Origin: Sphingobacterium corticibacterium
GTDB taxonomy: Bacteria; Bacteroidota; Bacteroidia; Sphingobacteriales; Sphingobacteriaceae
Assembly (NCBI RefSeq): GCF_004208525.1
Contig: NZ_SGIT01000002.1
Span: 992,001-1,056,000 of the forward strand
Length of the DNA stretch: 64,000 nucleotides
Direction: 5' to 3'
The notes beneath the pieces were generated by a model that did not search any database, had not been told where the DNA came from, and saw nothing but the letters and a program-made list of their open reading frames with translations. How positions within the stretch are numbered: the first letter of the stretch is position 1; every line of letters begins with the position of its first letter. Shown one piece after another: positions 35,628 to 43,288 of this stretch. Both the position numbers and the translations under genes were made by a program.

Positions 35628-36458
35628 CTAGTTCCAGAACCAATTCCATGCTTTTTCGAGTAGGACAGCTCCACTAGCGATACCAGCTCCTGGACCTGCG
35701 CCAACACCACCAACCAATGCTCCAACAGCTGCACCGGCTGCATCAGCACCTACGACGTCACAGGTATGACAAATTTTTGCAGCATCTGCTTCTTGAAAAG
35801 CTTCATAGTAGCCACTTTTACCCTGTTGAATAGCAGAAACATTGTGCCAGTAGCCGGAAGAATAGCGGGCAATGGCATGTTGGTTTAACAAGGCTTTTCG
35901 CTGTTCTTCGCTCAGCTCTTTATCAGCTAATATATTCGCTTCATTTTCTTTGACCGCGTCAATAAATTTTAACGTACGCTCGGTAGAGGTGGCGCCATTG
36001 CCTTCTTCCAACAAGCCCACCGGAAGGAGATGCGGAAAAGTAGGCGACGGTGTCAAAACAAAACATAGTGCAGGAAACCAACGGCATAACTGGGGAGGGA
36101 ATGACCAGTGGCGCTCACCCTCATTCATCTCAGCGTATATGTCGAACAATTGCTGATAGCCGGCAATTTGTTCCTCCCCAAACTCCATTTTCTGAGCGGC
36201 ATAGAAGTCGGTGTAAATCACTAACATCTTCTCCCGGTTCATTTCCTTTCTGCCGTCTGCCTTGGCAATAAAATAGTCAAGGAAAGCATTGTGCAATTCC
36301 CCTTCTTTGTCGTACGGATTTTTGGAATTTTGCATTTGTGCGTTTGAGATTTCTCTTTCTTGTTGTTCAACAGGCATTTCGTCTGTTTTATCACATGAGG
36401 TGAACATGAAGAGCGCGATTAAGGCGATTGCGATTGTGTTAAGTAAATTTTTCATCAT
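35628..36458 (-). CDS. lipoprotein with bacteriocin-like glycine-zipper C-terminus (unassigned)
   Basis: The ATG at 36458 gives 276 residues and a lipoprotein signal (LIALFMFTSC, about Cys22); the frame extends upstream but would bury it. Residues ~23-110 are polar and helical. A Pro/Trp/Cys-rich stretch, FPPQLCRWFPALCFVLTPSP, precedes a helical middle (LSEEQRKALLNQHAIA). The C-terminus has CHTCDVVGADAAGAAVG, then a Gly/Ala zipper (ALVGGVGAGPGAGIASGA) and the aromatic end WNWFWN. Gly-zipper tails of this sort form membrane-inserted helices in class II bacteriocin-like peptides. No neighbouring exporter, protease or immunity gene was recognised. Function is unknown; membrane insertion is inferred. 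Confidence 0.7.
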   Translation of the reverse strand: MMKNLLNTIAIALIALFMFTSCDKTDEMPVEQQEREISNAQMQNSKNPYDKEGELHNAFLDYFIAKADGRKEMNREKMLVIYTDFYAAQKMEFGEEQIAGYQQLFDIYAEMNEGERHWSFPPQLCRWFPALCFVLTPSPTFPHLLPVGLLEEGNGATSTERTLKFIDAVKENEANILADKELSEEQRKALLNQHAIARYSSGYWHNVSAIQQGKSGYYEAFQEADAAKICHTCDVVGADAAGAAVGALVGGVGAGPGAGIASGAVLLEKAWNWFWN

Positions 36459-36664
36459 TTTTATTTCTAAAGTTCTCCTACTCGTTTTAGGCTTTTCGGA
36501 ATCCGCCTTTTTTGTGCTTTGTAGATAAATCACGGGCTTTTCCGAAATGTTACCCCTCCTTCAGAAAAAAAATGAATATTTTTCTGGAGTTAAGCAAAAA
36601 ATGCGTTTTGGCTACCCTTTGGAGCCCAAGAAACAATAAGAAATAATATTTTTTAATGATTAGG

Positions 36665-37705
36665 TCACTTCTCTTTACGCCATATCCGTTCTGCCCATCG
36701 GCCTACAAACCAAAATGATCCCGCTAATAGGAGAAAGAAAATCGTACGATTGATGTTATCCCATAAATATTCAACAAAGCGGGTATAGAGGTTAAGGATG
36801 AAAAATACGAAACCTATGTCTCGCGAAGCGTGATCTTTTGTTTTCATCCCGTATAACGCCAATCCCAACGAAAGCGCGATAGCCAGAATTCCCCAATAAA
36901 GGATATGGTATTGACGAACCTGCGTCCATGCATCCAAATCACTGTAATTCCCAAAGATAGAAAGACACCACAAAGCGATCATCGTATACAATAATCCAAC
37001 GATGTAGCTTGTTGATTGAAAAGGTTTCAGTGGCTTTATTTTTTCCTGTCCCCAGACTGCAAAAGTGGTTAAAAGCAATCCAAACAGCGTAAAACGCAGC
37101 GGATAGTTCATCCCCCAAAACTTGAATCCCCAGTTGCTGTGATACGCTGTTTCTGTAGCAAACCAGATACCAAGTGCTACCAACGTAAATACCCATATCA
37201 ACTTTGAATGAAGTTTGACCGATAGCGTACCATATATAACAATCGACAACAGGAAGAGAAGCGTATAATGGCTTGTCGTTCGATCTAGTACCTGACCGAG
37301 GAAACCTATACAAGCAGCTGTTGCAAAAGAACCTGCGAGCATCAGGGTTTCATTGGAAAACGTTTTCTCCGGATAACGCTTTTTATTTCGGAAACCCAAA
37401 AAATAAAAAAGCACCGCGAGCCCAGCAAAAAACAGGCAGAAAACAATATTTGGTGTTTCATAAAAGCGCTCCACAAACCGGATCAACGCATCGTCCGCAA
37501 AAAGTGAAAATACCGCAAAAATGAGGGATACTAAGGCTATCCAGAACGCGTATCGCGCTAAATGCTTCCATTCGAATCCTCGTTCGTCGATGGTTTGCTT
37601 TAACTCTTCTACTTTGTCAACTTCGAGTAAATTTGACTCCCGCCAGTGGTCAAGTGCATTTTCAACGACTTCTCGTTCCTGTTTTGTCAAATCCAATTTT
37701 TTCAC
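36665..37705 (-). CDS. multi-pass membrane protein, DUF2157-like
   Basis: This 346-residue protein starts at a GTG (37705). A soluble N-terminus (LTKQEREVVENALDHW, residues ~6-50) is followed by nine or ten hydrophobic segments, such as YAFWIALVSLIFAVFSLF, IVFCLFFAGLAVLFYFLGF and YTLLFLLSIVIYGTL. The layout is like DUF2157 proteins: a cytoplasmic head, then many helices ending in FFLLLAGSFWFVGRW. No catalytic motif is seen. It is separated by 206 bp from the glycine-zipper lipoprotein gene downstream on the same strand. Function is unknown. Confidence 0.78.
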   Translation of the reverse strand: MKKLDLTKQEREVVENALDHWRESNLLEVDKVEELKQTIDERGFEWKHLARYAFWIALVSLIFAVFSLFADDALIRFVERFYETPNIVFCLFFAGLAVLFYFLGFRNKKRYPEKTFSNETLMLAGSFATAACIGFLGQVLDRTTSHYTLLFLLSIVIYGTLSVKLHSKLIWVFTLVALGIWFATETAYHSNWGFKFWGMNYPLRFTLFGLLLTTFAVWGQEKIKPLKPFQSTSYIVGLLYTMIALWCLSIFGNYSDLDAWTQVRQYHILYWGILAIALSLGLALYGMKTKDHASRDIGFVFFILNLYTRFVEYLWDNINRTIFFLLLAGSFWFVGRWAERIWRKEK

Positions 37706-37869
37706 GAGCTACTTTGTTTTTATACAACCAAAGTACAAATTATCAGCCAATTTTTTTGATTTGTAATTTATCTAAAGATGAGCCCTTTCGGGTTTGTACG
37801 AACTAGCACCAGCGTGGATAATCGGCTCGACAGGCTGCATTGTCTCTTCCTTAACCCCCATTGTCGCAT

Positions 37870-38018
37870 CCAGATTTTTGACAACTGTAGAAATCCATCC
37901 TTAATACTATCCCATATGTCAAAAATCCGAAACGACGATTTTTATGGACAAGTATTTGTTTTGGTGTCCATGAACTCACTTCGTTCGGTTTTGGTTCTTT
38001 TTTGAGAGAAAAAAGAAC
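37870..38018 (+). repeat. dispersed repeat copy A, ending in a 10-bp hairpin
   Basis: This stretch aligns with 53786-53893: TGTCGCATCC..., then CATCCTTAATACTATCC, then ATCCGAAACGACGATTTTT, then TTGGTTCTTTTTTGAG and AAAAAAGAAC. It carries an extra ~50 bp that includes CATGAACTCACTTCGTTCGG (37969-37988), also found with one change at 59742. GTTCTTTTTT (37994-38003) and AAAAAAGAAC (38009-38018) form a perfect hairpin 12 bp before the uvrA -7 box. It fills most of the 361-bp gap before uvrA. Confidence 0.7.
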
Positions 38019-38030
38019 ACAAATAAACCG

Positions 38031-38038
38031 TACCTTTG
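38031..38038 (+). promoter_or_regulatory. putative -7 promoter element for uvrA (TACCTTTG)
   Basis: TACCTTTG matches TAnnTTTG 28 bp before the uvrA ATG. It ends directly next to a hairpin-terminated dispersed repeat. Confidence 0.45.
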
Positions 38039-38066
38039 TATTTTGCAAAATTCAGGACAATACAAG

Positions 38067-40919
38067 ATGAGCTCCACCAAGCAGCACAATCATATAGATT
38101 TAGGTGAACAACGTGAAATTGAGGTATTTGGCGCACGCGTACACAATCTCCGAAATATCGACGTTAGTTTTCCTCGCAATGAATTAGTCGTGATTACCGG
38201 GCTAAGCGGTAGCGGTAAATCTTCTTTGGCATTCGATACGATTTACGCAGAAGGACAGCGTCGTTATATGGAAACTTTCTCGGCTTATAGCCGACAGTTT
38301 TTAGGAGGGATGGAACGCCCCGACGTCGACAAAATATCAGGGCTAAGCCCTGTGATATCCATCGAACAGAAAACGACAAACAAGAATCCACGCTCAACCG
38401 TTGGAACGATCACGGAGATATACGATTTCCTTCGATTGCTGTATGCAAGGGCAAGCGAGGCTTATTCTTACGTGACAGGCAAACTCATGCAGCGCATGTC
38501 CGAAGAGCAGATTGTAGACAGGATATTAGTTGAATTCCGTGATGAACCGATCTATATTCTAGCACCTGTTGTAAAGGGCCGTAAAGGACACTATCGCGAA
38601 CTTTTTGAACAGATTCGCAAACAAGGCTACACGAAAGTTCGCGTAGATGGGGAAATCCTGGATCTTATTCCCAAAATGCAGGTAGATCGTTACAAGATCC
38701 ACGATATTGAAACGGTTGTAGACCGGCTATACGCAAGCGAAGGAGATAAAAAGCGACTGTATACATCCGTTATGCAGGCTATGAAAGTAGCGAAAGGCAT
38801 TATTAAGATTGCGAACAAGGACGGACGGGAACATTTTTTCAGCCGCTATCTTATGGATGCAGCGTCCGGCATCTCTTACGACGAACCGCAACCGAATATT
38901 TTTTCATTCAACTCGCCCTATGGCGCGTGTCCAAAATGTGATGGACTCGGTTATATATTCGAAATAGACAAAGACATTGTTATCCCCGATAAAAAAGGGA
39001 GTATACAAAAGGGTGCTATTCTGCCTTTAGGTGCATCGCGTGACTCTTGGACATTCCAAGTTGTAAAAGCAGTGGCCAAGAAACTGGACTTTTCGTTGAC
39101 CAGCCCTATCGAAAAGCTAAGTGAGGAACAACTGGATACCCTTCTTTTTGGAGGTGAAGAGCCGCTGAGTCTCACCGTTTCTTACGGAAGTTATGGTGCG
39201 CGCGAATACAAGATACAGTTTACAGGTATCTTCGATATGTTGGAAGAAATAAACGGCAGAGGTTCAGACGATGCGCCTATCTTAGAAGATTTCCGTACGA
39301 AAGTTGTGTGCCCCACCTGCGAAGGCGCTCGTCTGAAAAAAGAGTCTTTACATTTCAAAATAGACCAAAAGAATATTCACGAGCTGGCCAGCATGGATAT
39401 CACTGCACTACATGATTGGTTTGATGGTATAGAAAGCCGACTCAACGAACGCCAAAACACTATTGCTGCCGAAATTCTAAAAGAAATTCGTGCGAGGATA
39501 GGTTTCCTCTTGGATGTCGGACTAAGCTACCTTACTTTAGATCGCTCCTCCAAAACACTTTCTGGTGGTGAAGCGCAGCGTATAAGACTGGCGACACAAA
39601 TAGGTTCTCAACTCGTGAATGTTTTGTATATTCTGGACGAACCGAGCATCGGCTTACATCAACGGGATAACGAACGACTGATTAATTCGCTGAAAAACTT
39701 ACGTGATATTGGGAATTCGGTATTGGTGGTGGAGCATGACAAAGACATGATCCTGCAGGCTGATTACGTAATCGATATGGGACCAGAAGCAGGTATACAC
39801 GGAGGAAGCGTGGTAGCTCAAGGAACACCGAAAGAGATCATGAAAGCTGATACGTTGACCGCTAGTTATCTCAACGGGCAGAAAGAAGTCGCTATCCCGA
39901 CCAAACGACGTCAAGGCAATGGCAAAACATTAACGCTAAAAGGTGCGTCTGGAAACAATCTGAGGAATGTCCAAGTCGACTTTCCTTTGGGTAAATTAAT
40001 TTTGGTCACAGGTGTGTCCGGCTCCGGAAAATCCAGTCTTATCACCGGTACGCTCTATCCTATTTTAAACAAACATTTTTTCCGTGCGAAAAGCATACCG
40101 CTACTCTATAAAAAGATAGAAGGACTAGAACATATAGACAAGGTTATCGAAATCAACCAAAGTCCGATAGGACGTACACCACGCTCCAACCCATCGACTT
40201 ATACCGGTGTGTTCTCGGATATCCGCACCTTGTTCGTACAATTGCCGGAAGCAAAAATACGAGGCTACAAGCCTGGTCGTTTTTCTTTTAACGTTAAAGG
40301 CGGACGCTGCGAAACTTGTCAGGGGGCGGGCATGAAGATCATCGAAATGAATTTCTTACCCGATGTACAAGTTCCATGCGAAACTTGTCACGGAAAGCGT
40401 TATAATCGCGAAACACTAGAAGTTCGTTACCGCGGAAAATCTATTTCAGACGTACTGGATATGAGTATTGACGAAGCAGTGGATTTCTTTGAAAATATCC
40501 CTTCCATTTATAGAAAGATCAAAACGCTACAAGATGTAGGGTTAGGTTATATCACGTTAGGGCAATCGTCTACCACCCTTTCGGGAGGAGAAGCACAACG
40601 GGTGAAGCTGGCTACCGAATTGTCGAAAAAAGATACGGGTAATACGTTCTACATCTTAGATGAACCGACTACCGGACTACACTTTGAAGATGTCAATGTT
40701 TTATTAGGTGTCATTAACCGATTAGTAGATCGTGGAAACACCGTATTGATTATAGAGCACAATCTGGATGTCGTGAAAACTGCCGATTGGGTCATTGATA
40801 TGGGGCCAGAGGGTGGAAAAGGCGGCGGGCAATTGATGTTTGCCGGATTACCGGAAGATCTCATCAAACAGAAAGGGAATGAAACAGCCAGGTTTTTGAA
40901 AACAGAAATGAAAGGATGA
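38067..40919 (+). CDS. uvrA: excinuclease ABC subunit A
   Basis: The ATG at 38067 gives 950 residues; an in-frame TTG at 38043 is possible but less likely. UvrA finds DNA damage with UvrB. Two ABC modules are complete, with Walker A GLSGSGKSS and GVSGSGKSS and signatures LSGGEAQRIRLA and LSGGEAQRVKLA. Zinc-finger pairs are CPKCDGLGY, CPTCEGARL, CETCQGAGM and CETCHGKRY, and Walker B ends are LDEPSIGLHQRD and LDEPTTGLHFED. All expected residues are present and the length is normal. The gene is preceded by a dispersed repeat and has its own -7 box. Confidence 0.98.
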   Translation: MSSTKQHNHIDLGEQREIEVFGARVHNLRNIDVSFPRNELVVITGLSGSGKSSLAFDTIYAEGQRRYMETFSAYSRQFLGGMERPDVDKISGLSPVISIEQKTTNKNPRSTVGTITEIYDFLRLLYARASEAYSYVTGKLMQRMSEEQIVDRILVEFRDEPIYILAPVVKGRKGHYRELFEQIRKQGYTKVRVDGEILDLIPKMQVDRYKIHDIETVVDRLYASEGDKKRLYTSVMQAMKVAKGIIKIANKDGREHFFSRYLMDAASGISYDEPQPNIFSFNSPYGACPKCDGLGYIFEIDKDIVIPDKKGSIQKGAILPLGASRDSWTFQVVKAVAKKLDFSLTSPIEKLSEEQLDTLLFGGEEPLSLTVSYGSYGAREYKIQFTGIFDMLEEINGRGSDDAPILEDFRTKVVCPTCEGARLKKESLHFKIDQKNIHELASMDITALHDWFDGIESRLNERQNTIAAEILKEIRARIGFLLDVGLSYLTLDRSSKTLSGGEAQRIRLATQIGSQLVNVLYILDEPSIGLHQRDNERLINSLKNLRDIGNSVLVVEHDKDMILQADYVIDMGPEAGIHGGSVVAQGTPKEIMKADTLTASYLNGQKEVAIPTKRRQGNGKTLTLKGASGNNLRNVQVDFPLGKLILVTGVSGSGKSSLITGTLYPILNKHFFRAKSIPLLYKKIEGLEHIDKVIEINQSPIGRTPRSNPSTYTGVFSDIRTLFVQLPEAKIRGYKPGRFSFNVKGGRCETCQGAGMKIIEMNFLPDVQVPCETCHGKRYNRETLEVRYRGKSISDVLDMSIDEAVDFFENIPSIYRKIKTLQDVGLGYITLGQSSTTLSGGEAQRVKLATELSKKDTGNTFYILDEPTTGLHFEDVNVLLGVINRLVDRGNTVLIIEHNLDVVKTADWVIDMGPEGGKGGGQLMFAGLPEDLIKQKGNETARFLKTEMKG

Positions 40920-40955
40920 CTTTTCTTTAAATGGTCTTTAGTATCCTAATTGCTA

Positions 40956-41081
40956 ATGAAGCCAAATCTGATAACAAGCATGGCGGACTGGCAAAGGACG
41001 ATAAGGTTTTTCGCACAGCTTTTGGAGTTTAATGAGAACTTAGAAGGGATCATCAAGGCTATTCAGAACGGCAGGGGTTAA
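40956..41081 (+). CDS. possible 41-residue peptide after uvrA (doubtful)
   Basis: An ATG at 40956 opens a 41-codon frame encoding an amphipathic peptide with ADWQRTIRFFAQLLEF and ENLEGIIKAIQNGRG. The stop lies within a hairpin at 41070-41089. It could be a small protein, the tail of a decayed gene, or chance. No ribosome-binding site or homologue is evident. Confidence 0.2.
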   Translation: MKPNLITSMADWQRTIRFFAQLLEFNENLEGIIKAIQNGRG

Positions 41082-41089
41082 CCTCTGCC
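41070..41089. terminator. near-perfect palindrome between uvrA and the TPM gene
   Basis: GGCAGGGGTTAACCTCTGCC is palindromic with a single G-T pair and lies 10 bp past the stop of the convergent TPM-domain gene. It lacks a strong T run, so termination is only likely. Confidence 0.55.
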
Positions 41090-41098
41090 ATTCTATCG

Positions 41099-42649
41099 CT
41101 ACCACCTACCTCCTGCGCCACCGCCTCCCGATGAACCACCTCCAAAGCTACCACCTCCACCACCGGAGGAGCCGCCACTAAAACTTCCACCACCAGAACT
41201 ACCACTACCGCCGGAACTTCGTACTAATTTCGGAATGACCCGCGTCCCCTTATCCTCTTTATGTTTACAATGTAGACAGTGATCATAGACTTGTTGCAAT
41301 CCACTCTCTTTGTAGGTCGCAACTTTCAATATTTTACCTCTTTTTCCCTTTTCATACGTCCTAAATCCACATGATGGACAGACGGCTAACTTTGTCTTCC
41401 CCGTCCATCCCAACACTTTTCGCTCTCCTGTCTTTTTGTTGATCCATACCTCATAAAACTTAGCATGTAAGTTTTCTTCCTTCAACTGTCCTTGGCTCAG
41501 ATATCTTTTCATATCACCTAACTTCACCATATCCCGATTAATCCGCTCCCAATTGCCGGAATCATCTGGCGGTACAAAGCGAATCTTACTATCTTTCCAT
41601 TTTTGTCGGAAGAGGAAAAAACTAAATAGCATTAAGGGACTCAACAAATAGGGAATAAACGTTTTTAGCTGAAAACGTTGCAAAGCTTTTAGTTTATTCT
41701 CTTCGTCTTTATAGCTTTTTTTTATCGCATCCCGCGTTTCCCAAATCCGACCAGCGACCGTGTAACTTCCCCACACAGCAAAAAGCCAAGGCAACGTTGA
41801 AAGTTGGAACATACGCTCCATATCATTTAGCACAAACGCAAAAATCATCATGACAAACAGCATCGTAAATATTGTCGCGAAGCCCCCAAATACCATATAG
41901 ACGAACCAACCGCCACAACCTTTTTTTTGTCGCTTTTTTCCTGACTGTGCCGACAAAGGAGTCCACACTGCACTAGTCCATGCACGCCCCACGCGATACA
42001 CCCAATAATACAGTGCTACATACAGTAGTATAACCACCATGGAATTGACAAAATAGGGATTTCGTTTGCTGAAAAAAGGCGTTGCTTCCGGCATCATGCG
42101 GTGTAGCTCCGCCTGTACATCGGGAGCCGTCAAAGCTTGTTGAATCGCTTGTGACGCTTCCAATACACCCCGGTTATAATCCCCTTCCCGGAAATGAGGC
42201 ACCAAGAATTTCTCACCAATACGATGCAGGTATACATCCGGAAAGATGGCTTCCATTCCGTAACCTGAGATAAACCGATACTCCCGTTTATCTTTAGCAA
42301 TAAATAATAGCAGACCATTGTTTTGTTCTTGCTTGCCTATTCCCCATGTATTGAACAGTTTCAGCGCAAATTCAAATACATCGTACCCTTCAAAATCGTT
42401 TACAACCACGATGGCATATTCTGCTCCTGAGGTTTCTTCTATTTCGGTAGAAAGCCGATTTAGCTGGTCTACCGTTTCAGAAGACAACACGCCGTCTGGA
42501 TTGCTGACATAAAAATCTTGTCCAGCTTCCTTCGGGCTAGGCAATGTCTCGACCGTATACAAACGCTGGGCAAAACCACTAGAAACAAAAAGTACGGCTA
42601 AAAATAAAAGAGAAATATGCCGCTGACACAACGAGGTATAACGTTTCAT
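41099..42649 (-). CDS. TPM-domain (YgcG-type) membrane protein with Gly/Ser-rich tail
   Basis: This 516-residue protein has a signal peptide (LFLAVLFVSSGFAQ) and a TPM domain at residues ~40-175 (DGVLSSETVDQLNRLSTEIE, YAIVVVNDF, NNGLLLFIAKDKREYRFISGYG). Membrane segments lie at ~200-220 and ~245-320, and the C-terminus is a Gly/Ser-rich tail (SGGSGSSGGGSFSGG) like that of other YgcG/TPM proteins. A CPSCGFRTYEKG and CLHCKH pair suggests a zinc site in the ~440-475 region. TPM proteins are linked to photosystem II repair in plants and to membrane processes in bacteria; the substrate is unknown here. Confidence 0.85.
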   Translation of the reverse strand: MKRYTSLCQRHISLLFLAVLFVSSGFAQRLYTVETLPSPKEAGQDFYVSNPDGVLSSETVDQLNRLSTEIEETSGAEYAIVVVNDFEGYDVFEFALKLFNTWGIGKQEQNNGLLLFIAKDKREYRFISGYGMEAIFPDVYLHRIGEKFLVPHFREGDYNRGVLEASQAIQQALTAPDVQAELHRMMPEATPFFSKRNPYFVNSMVVILLYVALYYWVYRVGRAWTSAVWTPLSAQSGKKRQKKGCGGWFVYMVFGGFATIFTMLFVMMIFAFVLNDMERMFQLSTLPWLFAVWGSYTVAGRIWETRDAIKKSYKDEENKLKALQRFQLKTFIPYLLSPLMLFSFFLFRQKWKDSKIRFVPPDDSGNWERINRDMVKLGDMKRYLSQGQLKEENLHAKFYEVWINKKTGERKVLGWTGKTKLAVCPSCGFRTYEKGKRGKILKVATYKESGLQQVYDHCLHCKHKEDKGTRVIPKLVRSSGGSGSSGGGSFSGGSSGGGGGSFGGGSSGGGGAGGRW

Positions 42650-42785
42650 AGACCTGTATATTTATTTCGAATATGTTAAAAATTTTCACAGAAACCAAGG
42701 GTTATATTTTATAGCAGAAATATATTAAACCCTTATCCTATCCTTTCGTCTATTACGGTAACAACTCATTTAACTTTGACTTATC

Positions 42786-43235
42786 ATGAAACGACTGCTC
42801 ATTCTTTTGCCATTATATTTTTTTTTAAATAACGCTGTAGCCGTAGAGCGGGAGGTCTCGACTAATTCCATTCGTACCGTTTCCTATGTTCAGAAAAATG
42901 ACGTGCTAGGGGGAGGGTATGCCAAAGACAATTGGCAGGTATATTATCGAGGGAAAATTGTCAAAGACGCTTCCGCTTCTTCCTTCAAATATCTCGGAGG
43001 AGGTTATGCCAAGGATGCGTGGTCCGCTTTTTACAATGGTAAAAAAATCAGAGATGCTTCCCCTTCTTCATTCAAAAGTCTTGGTGGAGGATATGCAAAA
43101 GACAGCTGGACTGTATTTTACAGAGGTGTTCCCGTGAAAGACGCAGCGGCGTCTTCGTTCACCGTTATGAAAGATGGTTACGCAAAAGATAGCTGGAATA
43201 CATATTATCGAGGCAGAATAATAAAAGACGAATAG
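42786..43235 (+). CDS. secreted DKNYY-like tandem repeat protein
   Basis: This 149-residue protein has a signal peptide (LLILLPLYFFLNNAVA). Four tandem repeats follow, with GYAKD at residues 44, 73, 102 and 131, an exact 29-residue period. Each repeat reads roughly GGGYAKDxWxxxYRGKxxKDAxxSSFxxL, which matches the DKNYY repeat. Such proteins are exported and of unknown role. The exact spacing and near-identical copies suggest recent tandem duplication. It lies directly before mutL with 53 bp between. Confidence 0.8.
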   Translation: MKRLLILLPLYFFLNNAVAVEREVSTNSIRTVSYVQKNDVLGGGYAKDNWQVYYRGKIVKDASASSFKYLGGGYAKDAWSAFYNGKKIRDASPSSFKSLGGGYAKDSWTVFYRGVPVKDAAASSFTVMKDGYAKDSWNTYYRGRIIKDE

Positions 43236-43273
43236 CATGGTATGTTGTCGATTCATGACACACAAAATTTTTG

Positions 43274-43281
43274 TAACTTTG
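43274..43281 (+). promoter_or_regulatory. putative -7 element for mutL (TAACTTTG)
   Basis: TAACTTTG matches TAnnTTTG and ends 7 bp before the mutL ATG, so the transcript would start about 4 bases before the start codon. Confidence 0.5.
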
Positions 43282-43288
43282 CTCTTGT

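Noticed and set aside
37994..38018. Terminator of an upstream plus-strand gene
   Set aside because: There is no plus-strand gene upstream of this hairpin; the preceding gene (ending 36665) is on the other strand, so it was listed as part of a repeat.
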